Origin: Fimenecus sp045613065
GTDB lineage: Bacteria; Bacillota; Clostridia; Oscillospirales; Acutalibacteraceae
DNA: 18,192 nt
Reading direction: 5' to 3'
Assembly (NCBI GenBank): GCA_045613065.1
Contig: JAZLAH010000068.1
Span: forward strand, 1-18,192
Shown here piece by piece: positions 1 to 8,336 of this stretch (within the stretch, counting starts at the first letter, position 1; each line of letters opens with the position of its first letter). The notes below the pieces were generated by a model. It did no database searches. It saw nothing but the letters and a program-made list of their open reading frames with translations, and was not told where the DNA came from. Made by a program: the position numbers and the translations under genes.

Positions 1-90
1 GAAATGATGGGTCTTATCGGTATGGGTAACAACCCAATGGTAGGCGCAACAGTTGCATGTGCAGTTGCTGTTGAAGAAGCAAGCAAATAA
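1..90 (+). CDS. 3' end of an unidentified protein (29 codons and stop)
   Basis: An open frame runs from the first base to a TAA at 88-90, followed after a short gap by a strong intrinsic terminator, so this is the C-terminal end of a gene that begins before the window. The tail contains GLIGMGNNPMVGA, then a small-residue and alanine-rich helix, and ends EEASK. I do not recognise the family from 29 residues. The Gly/Ala-rich stretch could pack in a soluble enzyme core or a membrane helix; I cannot tell which. It is separated from the next gene by two back-to-back terminators. Confidence 0.6.
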   Translation, partial: EMMGLIGMGNNPMVGATVACAVAVEEASK

Positions 91-145
91 GCCATTTATA
101 AGGTTTTATTTGTAAACTTTAAATTTAATCATTGATAAATAAGTC

Positions 146-192
146 AGACCCATCATTTTGGAGTTTTCCACGATGATGGGTCTATGTTTTTT
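146..192 (+). terminator. Rho-independent terminator after the partial first gene
   Basis: A perfect 11-bp stem pairs AGACCCATCAT (146-156) with ATGATGGGTCT (173-183) around a 16-nt loop and is followed by a T-rich run to 192. It ends the transcript entering from the left. Confidence 0.9.
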
Positions 193-282
193 GTAGAAAA
201 ATACTGATGCAAAGACATTAAGTGACGTATTTAAAAGTGACAATAATTAAGTTGAACAGAAAATCATTGCAGTTTAGAGTTT

Positions 283-326
283 AAAACGAAAAACCGTGCT
301 TCTCATAATTTGAGAAACACGGTTTT
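283..326 (-). terminator. Rho-independent terminator of the large BspA/dockerin gene
   Basis: The arms at 290-305 and 311-326 pair over 16 positions with one mismatch (299 against 317) and a 5-nt loop. Read on the minus strand, the hairpin is followed by a T-rich tract (294 down to 283). It lies just past the stop codon at 344 of the minus-strand gene. Confidence 0.9.
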
Positions 327-343
327 AGTGCTATTTGTTGGTT

Positions 344-3300
344 TTAATTGTCTTCTTCAGTTGTTTCTTCTCTTTCGTCTTTTGGCAGGTATTCAGCATT
401 ATTCTTTTGTTCAATGTTGTGCATTTCGAGTGACTGAAGTTCTGTTTCGATGACATCAAATGCATCAACAGCACCGTCGTGGTTAGTATCAGCAGCCATA
501 AGACACCACTCATTTTCAATAGTTGCCTGACAAGTTGCTATACTTATGATAATATCTTTGTCAGCATCGTCAATAAGACCGTCACCATTTACATCACCAT
601 AAAGAACAGTTGAATATGTGTTAAGAAGTTCATTTGTAGTGCTATCATAGATATAAACCTTTGCACCAGTACCGATAAGGTCACTTTCAGTTAACTGTGT
701 GCCATTGATATCAAAAACAGTAAAGTATTTTCCTTCAAGATTTATATCTGATTCAATTTGTGTAACAGAATTCAACTCATAAACCAAGGTGTTACAATAA
801 ATACACATACCATTTTCAAAGGTGTGATTTGCAACAAAATCTCTTGAATACTTTTCAGCATAAGCTTGAGCTGTTGAACCCGGACAGCAGTATATTACCG
901 CTTTTTTAGGAATTGTATTAGCACTATCATAGATATTGCAATTAAATGAACGGAAGGTTATTTCATTAAGATTATCGCATCTATAGAAAGCACATTGACC
1001 TATTGATGTCAAACTTTGTGGTAAGGTAACATTTGTTAAGTTAGAATTATAGTAAAAAGCATATTCATCAATTATTTTGACTCCATTTGGGATTACTAAA
1101 TCACCGATTAAATCGCAACATTCAAATGCATATTTCCCTATTGAAATCAAGTTTTTGGGCAATTTGATTTCTTTTAAAGGACAACACCCAAATGCGCTAT
1201 TTCCTATTGAAATCAAGCTTGTAGGAAAGTTAATTTCTGTTAAATCAATATTACAATAAAATGCATAACTTCCTATTGAAGTTATTTCATCATTAAGTGT
1301 AATCTTTTCAACAAGATTAAAATTATAAAAGGCAGAATCACCTATCTGTGTTGCATCCGTGATTATAATTTCTTTTAGATTCATAAACATACCTTGAAAT
1401 ATGTACTCAAACGTCGCTTCTTCTCCTGAGGCATCTCTTGTTCTGCCTACAAATGGTAATGTAACTTTTTTGAGATTTTCACAAGCCTTAAACACTTCTT
1501 GACCAATTTCCGTTACACTATTTGGTACTTCTATTTCTGTTAGTCCTGTACACGCTTCAAAAGCATAACATCCTATTGATGTTAAGCTTGTAGGTAAGTT
1601 AATTTTTGTTAATTTTTCACAACAGGCAAATGCGTTACTTCCTATTGATGTCAAGCTTGTAGGAAAGTTGATTTCTGTTAATTTTTCACAAAACGAAAAT
1701 GCATAACTTCCTATTGAAGTTATTTCATCATTAAGTGTAATCTTTTCAACAAGATTAAAATCAAAAAAGGCAGAATCACCTATCTGTGTTGCATCCGTGA
1801 TTATAACCTCTGTTAGATTCATAAACATACCTTGAAATATGTACTCAAACGTCGCTTCTTCTCCTGAGGCATCTCTTGTTCTGCCTACAAATGGTAATGT
1901 AACTTTTTTGAGATTTTCACAACCTTTAAACGCTTTTTCACCTATTTCCGTTACACTATTTGGTACTTCTATCTCAGTTAGTCCTGTACAACCATAAAAT
2001 GCAGACTTTCCTATTGATTCTAACCCAATAGATAAGTTGACTTCTGTTATTCCAGAACAATTATAGAATGCGTAATCACCAATACTCGTTACACTGTCCG
2101 GAATAGTTGCGCTTATTATAGACTTATTTTTAAACACTTCGTCAGCAATTGCAGTTACAGGAACTCCTGTAGAGGATGAAGCTGGAATATTAACTACAGT
2201 TTCATTACTATAATAACCCGAGATAATGTTGCCACCATCAACATTTAATATAGAATACGGTAAAACGGTTATTTGGCAGGTTGCAAATTTACCGTTTAAT
2301 GTTCTCGCAGTAATAGTTGCAACACCAGGACCTACAGCAGATATGTTACCATACGCATTTACAACTGCTACAGATGTATCACTGGATGAATAGTATATCT
2401 CTCTGTCTACGGCATTAGACGGGTAAGCAGTTGCAACATTGCATACTCCTTCATTTATAAAAAGCGTGTAACTACTATATTTAAGCGAAACACTGCTTAC
2501 AGGAGTAGATGACACGGATATAGAATGACCGAAATTCACATCATATACAGTCTCATACATCTTTTCCGCAAGTCCGACCCATTTATAATATCTGTTCGAT
2601 ATAATGTTACGTGTTGAATTACATACATCAACAACGTCCTGATAATCCGTACAACCGAACAATGCCCTCACTGTTCCCCATGCCGAGTCATAACTAGCAA
2701 GAGAAGCTCCGAGAGCTTGCATAATATCGTTTGCATAATACTGTGTCGTCAGAATCAGTCTGTATGCATGACGGCATTTTGTGGCATAGTCAACAGACCT
2801 ACTTAAAAGATAATTATTACAGCAAGATGACAAATATCTACGAAGCTCATCTTCAATATCTGTTGCCGCAGAAACAATAAGATAACCTGTATTTAAATCA
2901 CTAACGTCAAAAAATAAATTTGCAAACTTTATTCCAAAATCCCAAACATCACATATACGACCTACCGTTTTATCAAACAAAGTAGTTGCAACAAATTTGG
3001 TGGTTTGGAAGCATAAATTTTCAACATTATAAGAAGTTATATTATATCCCCCATCGGACATAATGGCCTCTATTTCTTCAGGCGAATCGGCCGCACAATA
3101 AATGTCAACTATATCCTCAATAGCAAGTTTGATATAAGGGTTTTGGGTTTTGTAATAAACTATCAACAATGCATCTATAGTTTTCTTGTTGTATTCCGCA
3201 GCTGTGCAAAGAGAATCAATACGATTGATTGCATCGCCAACGGTTCGATTTTGACACGCATTCAAGTAATTCCAAATAGCATTTGCATCACCGAAGTTTA

Positions 3301-3880
3301 CGTGTTTAGAAGTAGACTCTAAAAGTTTATCAGCAAGTGTAATAAAAGCATTATCTGGCAAATCTTTTACAACTTTATTCTTTAAATCAGAAATGTTTTT
3401 AATTTTATATAATTCAAGAGTATCAAGAGTAAGATGTTGAAAAGTGAGTTTTAAAATCTCTAATAAATCAGATTCAATCGTACTTTTAAGAGCGTCACAG
3501 TTTACCTCTTTGAGTTCTTTACTCTGCAAAATATCCATTAGAACAAGCGAATAAAAATACTCAGGATTAGATTTTAAGTCTATATCATCGTTAAAAACTT
3601 TCACCTGGTCAATAGTTAACTGCTTCAAGATGGGGTGTGAAGATAAATATTCAGAAAAATCATGATGAAAAAAATTATCGTTAATAACTTTATCATACAC
3701 ATCAACGCTACCGTTGATAGTTGTACCATCGTGTTCAAGAATATTCATCAAATATTCAGCTTCAAACCTTGAATAGTCGAGTTCTTCGTCTGTACTTAGC
3801 GCTGTAGATTTTATTATTCCGGTTACAGCAACACTGACCGCAATTACCAAAATCAATACTGTACTTATAAATTTTTTCAT
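344..3880 (-). CDS. Secreted BspA-type leucine-rich repeat protein with Big_2 and dockerin-like modules
   Basis: This 1178-residue protein is predicted to be exported and to act at or outside the cell surface. I chose the ATG at 3880 because GGAG lies 8 nt upstream and a typical signal peptide follows (MKKFISTVLILVIAVSVAV); an in-frame ATG at 3907 lacks both. Residues about 30-455 are helical and cysteine-bearing, and I recognise no family there. About 464-540 is a Big_2 bacterial Ig-like domain. About 555-1010 holds BspA-type LRR_5 repeats (pattern SIGxxAFxxCxxLxxIxLPxSL). After a linker, about 1093-1155 forms a dockerin-like EF-hand pair: D1096/N1098/D1100/D1104/D1107 and D1131/N1133/D1135/D1139/D1142. 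The acidic tail ends in EETTEEDN. The repeats contain a 146-residue tandem duplication. BspA-type repeats often mediate adhesion and dockerins bind cohesins, but the ligand here is unknown. It is transcribed alone, with its own terminator; I find no convincing promoter. Confidence 0.9.
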   Translation of the reverse strand: MKKFISTVLILVIAVSVAVTGIIKSTALSTDEELDYSRFEAEYLMNILEHDGTTINGSVDVYDKVINDNFFHHDFSEYLSSHPILKQLTIDQVKVFNDDIDLKSNPEYFYSLVLMDILQSKELKEVNCDALKSTIESDLLEILKLTFQHLTLDTLELYKIKNISDLKNKVVKDLPDNAFITLADKLLESTSKHVNFGDANAIWNYLNACQNRTVGDAINRIDSLCTAAEYNKKTIDALLIVYYKTQNPYIKLAIEDIVDIYCAADSPEEIEAIMSDGGYNITSYNVENLCFQTTKFVATTLFDKTVGRICDVWDFGIKFANLFFDVSDLNTGYLIVSAATDIEDELRRYLSSCCNNYLLSRSVDYATKCRHAYRLILTTQYYANDIMQALGASLASYDSAWGTVRALFGCTDYQDVVDVCNSTRNIISNRYYKWVGLAEKMYETVYDVNFGHSISVSSTPVSSVSLKYSSYTLFINEGVCNVATAYPSNAVDREIYYSSSDTSVAVVNAYGNISAVGPGVATITARTLNGKFATCQITVLPYSILNVDGGNIISGYYSNETVVNIPASSSTGVPVTAIADEVFKNKSIISATIPDSVTSIGDYAFYNCSGITEVNLSIGLESIGKSAFYGCTGLTEIEVPNSVTEIGEKAFKGCENLKKVTLPFVGRTRDASGEEATFEYIFQGMFMNLTEVIITDATQIGDSAFFDFNLVEKITLNDEITSIGSYAFSFCEKLTEINFPTSLTSIGSNAFACCEKLTKINLPTSLTSIGCYAFEACTGLTEIEVPNSVTEIGQEVFKACENLKKVTLPFVGRTRDASGEEATFEYIFQGMFMNLKEIIITDATQIGDSAFYNFNLVEKITLNDEITSIGSYAFYCNIDLTEINFPTSLISIGNSAFGCCPLKEIKLPKNLISIGKYAFECCDLIGDLVIPNGVKIIDEYAFYYNSNLTNVTLPQSLTSIGQCAFYRCDNLNEITFRSFNCNIYDSANTIPKKAVIYCCPGSTAQAYAEKYSRDFVANHTFENGMCIYCNTLVYELNSVTQIESDINLEGKYFTVFDINGTQLTESDLIGTGAKVYIYDSTTNELLNTYSTVLYGDVNGDGLIDDADKDIIISIATCQATIENEWCLMAADTNHDGAVDAFDVIETELQSLEMHNIEQKNNAEYLPKDEREETTEEDN
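1263..1552. repeat. Direct repeat copy A inside the BspA gene
   Basis: This 290-bp segment recurs at 1701-1990, exactly 438 bp away. My hand count finds about 14 substitutions and no gaps, near 95% identity. Because 438 is 146 codons, the frame is kept. It encodes the second protein copy, including the phrase VTLPFVGRTRDASGEEATF. Confidence 0.9.
1701..1990. repeat. Direct repeat copy B inside the BspA gene
   Basis: This is the partner of the 1263-1552 copy, in the same orientation. The longest identical stretch runs through the centre of the unit, over the part encoding VGRTRDASGEEATFEYIFQG. The differences cluster toward the two ends of the unit. Confidence 0.9.
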
Positions 3881-4340
3881 TAGACCATCTCCAAATAAGA
3901 AGTGCATACCCGAAGGGATACATTTAAAAACACATCACTCGGTTTGTCACGACACAAGTTTTAATGTGCGATAACAAAACACAATAGTATTGTAAAAAAG
4001 AGTATCCATTTTCAACAAAGTAAAAAGTACATTAAGGGACCTATTACAACCTATTTATCTATTTTGCAGTAATATTTTACCATATTAGTCTTTAAAATAC
4101 AAATAAATTGCAACTATATATTGCTAAAAATAAATATATAAAACTGTGCAAGTTGATATTCATTTAAAAAAATATTTAAGGTTTCATTAAGTGTTTGTGC
4201 TAGAAAAAATCTATTAAAAATTGCACAAAGGAAGAAAATACAAATAAAGCCATATTGATACGAATTGTTATGAAGTAGAAATACCCTGTATTTTTATTGC
4301 GACACTATATGACAAAATTGTAAAAAATGTTTATTATCTG
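3881..4340. other. Gene-free AT-rich divergent intergenic region
   Basis: About 460 bp separate the minus-strand BspA gene from the promoter of the plus-strand operon. I see no open frame with a ribosome site, no tRNA and no riboswitch I can name. The one small symmetric element is the palindrome ACAATAGTATTGT at 3981-3993, about 100 bp upstream of the BspA start. It could be an operator, but palindromes this short arise by chance in AT-rich DNA. A promoter for the BspA gene should lie here, yet no clear -35/-10 pair is visible on the minus strand. Confidence 0.5.
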
Positions 4341-4369
4341 TGGACTTTTCAGTTTGCGAGTGGTATAAT
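4341..4369 (+). promoter_or_regulatory. Sigma-A-type promoter of the surface/BY-kinase operon
   Basis: A perfect -10 box TATAAT (4364-4369) is preceded by an extended -10 TGG (4361-4363). A weak -35 TGGACT (4341-4346) lies at 17-bp spacing. It sits about 50 bp before the first start codon of the operon, and no other gene intervenes. Confidence 0.75.
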
Positions 4370-4419
4370 AGTAAAGATTATGAGTGATAATGTGCCCAAA
4401 ACCAGGAGGCTTTGATAAA

Positions 4420-5238
4420 ATGAGAGTATTAAGATGGCTTGTAATGATAATTTTTGTTGTTACAACGGTGTTATTTGTTATAACATATGTTAATGAAAGA
4501 AGGACAACTGATGATACAATTCCTGTTATAACTGTAGATAAAGAATTAATTGAAGTAAGTTTTGAGGCGACTGATGAAGAATTGCTTCAGGGTGTTACTG
4601 CATACGATGAAAAGGATAAAGATATTACTGACCGAGTTGTTGTCGAATCTGTATCTAAATTCTATAAAGATGGTGTATGTAAGGTTGTTTATGCTGTCTG
4701 CGACAGTGATAACAATGTGGCAAATGCGACAAGAAAAATTAAGTTTAGAAATTATGTGCCACCGAAATTTTATGTAGATGAATCTCTTTGCTATTCTATT
4801 TACGATAAAATTAATGTTTCTAGTATAATCAGAGCAGAGGATTGTATCGATGGAGACATTTCACGAAGTATAATTGTTACATCTGAAGATTTTGTTGGTT
4901 CTGTTGTTGGTGTTTTTAACATTGATATTTCTGTTACAAACAGTAAGGGCGACACATCAACTCTAAAATTACCACTCGTTATTGAGGATAGAAATCCATC
5001 AGCACCTGTCATTAATTTGAGTGAATATTTAATTTATGCTGATATTGGTGAAGAAATAGATTTTGCTTCATTTTTGGTTAATGTAGAAAGTAGCGCTCAG
5101 GACGATATTCTTTTGGATAAAGTAAAAATTGAGACAAATGCAGATATGACACAAGAAGGGACATACAGTGTCCATTATTATGTAACTGATTCATCGGGTG
5201 CTCAAGGGCATTCAATACTTAATGTTATCGTAGGTTGA
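4420..5238 (+). CDS. Membrane-anchored Ig-like repeat protein, first gene of the BY-kinase operon
   Basis: This 272-residue protein has an N-terminal membrane segment (about residues 6-24, LVMIIFVVTTVLFVITYV) behind Arg residues, so it is likely held in the membrane with its body outside. I chose the ATG at 4420 because AGGAGG (4404-4409) lies 10 nt upstream; an in-frame GTG at 4384 has no such site. The rest is beta-rich and resembles two to three Ig-like domains of the DUF5011/HYR kind. Motifs such as YDEKDKDITDRVVV and AEDCIDGDISRSIIV match the 'D-x-x-DGD-I/L-T' strand turn of that group. The final turn is DSSGAQGHSILNVIVG. Its stop lies 4 bp from the next start, so it is translated together with the first BY-kinase. 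The role is unknown; it may be an extracellular partner or scaffold of the exported product. Confidence 0.8.
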   Translation: MRVLRWLVMIIFVVTTVLFVITYVNERRTTDDTIPVITVDKELIEVSFEATDEELLQGVTAYDEKDKDITDRVVVESVSKFYKDGVCKVVYAVCDSDNNVANATRKIKFRNYVPPKFYVDESLCYSIYDKINVSSIIRAEDCIDGDISRSIIVTSEDFVGSVVGVFNIDISVTNSKGDTSTLKLPLVIEDRNPSAPVINLSEYLIYADIGEEIDFASFLVNVESSAQDDILLDKVKIETNADMTQEGTYSVHYYVTDSSGAQGHSILNVIVG

Positions 5239-5242
5239 TAGT

Positions 5243-6709
5243 ATGAATATATTAAATGTAAGAATTGAATTACACAGCATATTGCGAGACTTGATAAAGA
5301 ATGTTTGGGCTATTTTTATGGCAGGACTTATTGGGATTATGGGTATATATGTTGTAACAAGAGGTGTTTATACACCGGAATATACTGCGAAATCAATGCT
5401 TGTTGTTAATGCGAAAAATACTAGTTCTGCAACCATTTCATTGTTCAATATTTCTGTTGAAATGACGGATGTTATTTCAAGGATTCTTATTGAGCCGTCT
5501 GTTAAGGACAAAGCAGCAGAACTTTTGGGAGAAGAAAAATTTGATGGAAAGCTCAAATCATCTGTTTATGCTGAGACAAATTTTCTTGAGCTTTCAGTAA
5601 CAAGTGATAGTCCGCAAAAATCTTATGAACTTCTTAAGGCGGTAATAGAAGCATATCCTTTAGTGTCGGACTCTGTTTTTGATAACGTTGTTATTACTGT
5701 TTTGACTATGCCAGAAGTTCCTCACGGACCATCGAACAGAATTACCACAGGAAACAGAGTTCTTATCGCAATAGCATGTAGTATGTTTATTGCAGGTCTT
5801 GTAGTTGTTTTCTCAATTTTCAGAGATACTGTTAAGGATGAAGAAGATTTTAAAAATAAACTTGAAGCAAAGCTTATTGGTACAGTGCCTCATGAAAAGA
5901 AACAATTCAGTATTCAGGAAAGACTTCAAGGAAAAAACAAGGCTCTTCTTATTCACAATAATGCTTTTATTAGCTTGAATTTTGTGGAAAATTATCATAA
6001 GATTGCGGCAAAAATTGAATATATAAATCATCGTAAGGGTTCAAAAGTGTTTGCAGTGACAAGTGTTACCGAAAATGAAGGTAAATCTACAACAGCAGCA
6101 AATATAGCCATTTCGTTGGCGGACCGTGGACATAAGGTTATTCTTATTGATTTGGATGGCAGAAAACCAGCACTTCATAAGATTTTTGATAAGAAACATA
6201 GTGAGAAGTCAGAGTTTGGTAATCTTCTCAATAGAAAAATTCAACCAAGAGAATTTCGTTTGAAAAGATACAAGCAGTCACCACTTTATCTTGCAATTAA
6301 CACGGAGCCACATTTAGAATATGGTGAGTGGATAGAAAATGGAGAATTAAAGAAGGTTATCAGAAGTTTTGAGGCACAGGCAGACTTCATTATCCTTGAT
6401 ACTGCGCCAATTGCGGCTGATTCTTTTGTTACGGATATTGTTAAAATGGCTGACCAGACAATTTTGGTTGTAAGGACAGATACAGCATTTTCATCAGATA
6501 TTAATGATGCGATTGCTACAATTAATGAGGTTGGTGGACATGTGGTAGGTTGTGTTCTTAACGATACATTCCCTGATTTCAATTTCTTCTCAATGGCGGG
6601 TGCTCATGAGTCAGGATTCCGTTACGGAGGTCGTTATGCTAAATATTCCAACAAGTATGGTAAATACGGAAAATATGGCAGATACGAAAACCCTAAGGAA
6701 TCAGAATGA
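5243..6709 (+). CDS. Wzz-type chain-length domain fused to a BY-kinase (first copy)
   Basis: This 488-residue inner-membrane protein joins a Wzz/CpsC-like polysaccharide co-polymerase to a CpsD-like bacterial tyrosine kinase. Membrane segments lie at about 21-40 and 172-193, flanking an extracytoplasmic domain; the proline motif MPEVPHGPSN precedes the second. The cytoplasmic kinase has Walker A SVTENEGKS (274-282), Walker A' LIDLDGR with the DxDxR signature (D303, D305, R307) and Walker B IILDTAP (D386). The tail has seven tyrosines at about 460-481 (YGKYGKYGRY), the usual autophosphorylation cluster. Firmicutes usually encode these two halves as separate CpsC and CpsD proteins; the fused form is the classic proteobacterial layout. 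The start has only a weak ribosome site (TAGG, 5231-5234) and sits 4 bp after the preceding stop, so translational coupling is likely. Kinase assignment is firm; its targets are unknown. Confidence 0.9.
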   Translation: MNILNVRIELHSILRDLIKNVWAIFMAGLIGIMGIYVVTRGVYTPEYTAKSMLVVNAKNTSSATISLFNISVEMTDVISRILIEPSVKDKAAELLGEEKFDGKLKSSVYAETNFLELSVTSDSPQKSYELLKAVIEAYPLVSDSVFDNVVITVLTMPEVPHGPSNRITTGNRVLIAIACSMFIAGLVVVFSIFRDTVKDEEDFKNKLEAKLIGTVPHEKKQFSIQERLQGKNKALLIHNNAFISLNFVENYHKIAAKIEYINHRKGSKVFAVTSVTENEGKSTTAANIAISLADRGHKVILIDLDGRKPALHKIFDKKHSEKSEFGNLLNRKIQPREFRLKRYKQSPLYLAINTEPHLEYGEWIENGELKKVIRSFEAQADFIILDTAPIAADSFVTDIVKMADQTILVVRTDTAFSSDINDAIATINEVGGHVVGCVLNDTFPDFNFFSMAGAHESGFRYGGRYAKYSNKYGKYGKYGRYENPKESE

Positions 6710-6770
6710 TAACAAATAGTTCCATACTTAATTTGTGTGTGATAGATATATATAAAGGAAAAGATTACGG

Positions 6771-8336
6771 ATGAAAGAAACTGACAACAAAACAAAATCA
6801 TTAGAAATGCTCAATATGAGATATGAAGATGTAGCAATTGCATTTAGAAAAATTGGTTGGCTTTGTGCGTTATTTTCAGTAGTTTTTGGTTTAAGTATGT
6901 TTGTGTACAAACATGTCACATATGTTCCCCAATATACTTCTGAAGCAACATTTACTGTTAGCGTACAAAATGGCACATCTTCAAATGGTGGTATTTCGTT
7001 ATACTCTTTTTACTATACTTCTGCGACGGCAAATCACTTGTCAACTATATTTCCTTGTATCATTGAAAGCAATTTGCTTTATGATGCTATTTGTGAGGAT
7101 TTAGAGATACCGGTGGTTGGTGCATCCTTAAAAGCAAAAGGTGTTGAAGGATCAAATATGTTTACAATCAGTGCCACAGCTACAAATCCGGAAAGGGCAT
7201 ATTATGTTTTACTTTCTGCTATAGACAATTTTCCATCAATTGCAAAATATTCTATAGGTAATATGAGGTTTGAGATGATAACTGCTCCGACAATAGCTAC
7301 CGAACCATCAAATAGCAAAGCGTATATCAGACCTGTTATCAAAGCGGTACTTGTAGGTATTGCTTTGGGATGTGCTTTTATAATCATCTATGCTTATAGC
7401 CGAAACACAATAAAAAACAAGGAAGATATTAAGAAAAATCTTGCTTCAGAATCATTGGGAATCATTCCACATATTAGTTTTAAGAGATATTCAAGAGAAA
7501 TTGATAAATCAATTATCTGGACAAATCCGAATATTGATAAAGGGTTTTATGAATCGGTTCGTGTGTTAAGGAATGTCTTCAAGAATTCGTTAAAACCTGG
7601 TGAAAAAATCATTATGGGAACAAGTACTGCACCAAGTGAAGGTAAAACAACGGTTGTTACAAACCTTGCACTCTCACTTTGCGAACAAGGAAAAAAAGTG
7701 TTGCTTGTTGATGGTGACTTACGACACCCATCTGTTGCACCGTTATTAGGTATAGATGTTGATAATATCGATTATGAAGTTGAAAAAGAAAATTATAAAA
7801 TTGCATATCTTAAAGAGCATAATATTTACTTTATGGTATTCAATACAAGCTACGGTAGTAAATTTAAGTACGTCAACTCAACATATATCAAGAGCGTATT
7901 TGATGATGTCCGTGATGATTTCGACCTTATTCTTGTCGATACACCACCTTGTGGACTTGTTTCCGATGCACTCTTCTTTGCTCAGGCATCTGATGCCGCA
8001 TATTATGTTGTATTACAAGACGCAGTAAGAGTATCAAAGATTCAGAATGGTTTCAATAATCTTTTATCAACTGACATTAGAGTTCTTGGGTGTGTTCTTA
8101 ATGGTGCTCAGGCAGCTAATTCAGGTTATGGTTTCAGTTACAGATACTCTGGTTATGGATATGGATATAAGACATATCATAACTATCATTATGGAAGCAA
8201 GAGTTACAATAAATATGGTGGATATGGATATGGTTCTGGATATGGATATGGATATGGTTCTGGATATGGGTATGGCAAGAAAACAAAACACCATTTTTAT
8301 GGGTTAGGAAAAGGACATAAACATGAAAAGAAATGA
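6771..8336 (+). CDS. Wzz-type chain-length domain fused to a BY-kinase (second copy, Tyr/Gly-rich tail)
   Basis: This is a second, clearly diverged Wzz/BY-kinase fusion of 521 residues. Membrane segments lie at about 28-46 and 188-208. The kinase has GTSTAPSEGKTT (Walker A, 283-294), VLLVDGDLRHP (Walker A' with D314, D316, R318) and LILVDTPP (Walker B, D390). ESVRVLRNVF (about 261-270) matches the EsyRxLR activation motif that the first copy has largely lost. The C-terminus from about 452 is a Gly-Tyr repeat with 19 tyrosines by hand count, ending in a Lys/His-rich tip (GHKHEKK). That is longer than usual for CpsD-like kinases. The ribosome site AAAGGA (6754-6759) supports the start. The last 14 bp overlap the ABC transporter gene. 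One model is that one fusion phosphorylates the other or that they form mixed rings; this is inference. Confidence 0.9.
   Translation: MKETDNKTKSLEMLNMRYEDVAIAFRKIGWLCALFSVVFGLSMFVYKHVTYVPQYTSEATFTVSVQNGTSSNGGISLYSFYYTSATANHLSTIFPCIIESNLLYDAICEDLEIPVVGASLKAKGVEGSNMFTISATATNPERAYYVLLSAIDNFPSIAKYSIGNMRFEMITAPTIATEPSNSKAYIRPVIKAVLVGIALGCAFIIIYAYSRNTIKNKEDIKKNLASESLGIIPHISFKRYSREIDKSIIWTNPNIDKGFYESVRVLRNVFKNSLKPGEKIIMGTSTAPSEGKTTVVTNLALSLCEQGKKVLLVDGDLRHPSVAPLLGIDVDNIDYEVEKENYKIAYLKEHNIYFMVFNTSYGSKFKYVNSTYIKSVFDDVRDDFDLILVDTPPCGLVSDALFFAQASDAAYYVVLQDAVRVSKIQNGFNNLLSTDIRVLGCVLNGAQAANSGYGFSYRYSGYGYGYKTYHNYHYGSKSYNKYGGYGYGSGYGYGYGSGYGYGKKTKHHFYGLGKGHKHEKK
8220..8275 (+). repeat. In-frame GGATAT-based tandem repeat coding for the Gly-Tyr tail
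   Basis: The hexamer GGATAT (Gly-Tyr) and variants repeat in frame. Two larger units end in GGTTCT (8220-8237, 18 bp; 8238-8261, 24 bp), and a shorter third follows (8262-8275). Upstream tyrosine codons from about 8125 are less regular. Gain or loss of units would change the number of tyrosines without breaking the frame. Confidence 0.85.

Noticed and set aside
1263..1990. CRISPR-like or transposon-like repeat
   Set aside because: The repeats are long, few, in frame and inside a leucine-rich repeat protein; there are no spacers of even length, no terminal inverted repeats and no transposase.
3881..4340. A riboswitch or small RNA gene in the large intergenic gap
   Set aside because: I found no strong stem-loops, terminator or known conserved core; only AT-rich sequence and one short palindrome.
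4384..4419. GTG start at 4384 for the Ig-like protein
   Set aside because: It has no ribosome site, while the ATG at 4420 has AGGAGG 10 nt upstream and begins directly before the membrane segment.
8047..8307. Plus-strand frame rich in Met-Asp inside the second BY-kinase gene
   Set aside because: Out-of-frame reading of the same repeat; the BY-kinase motifs fix the true frame.
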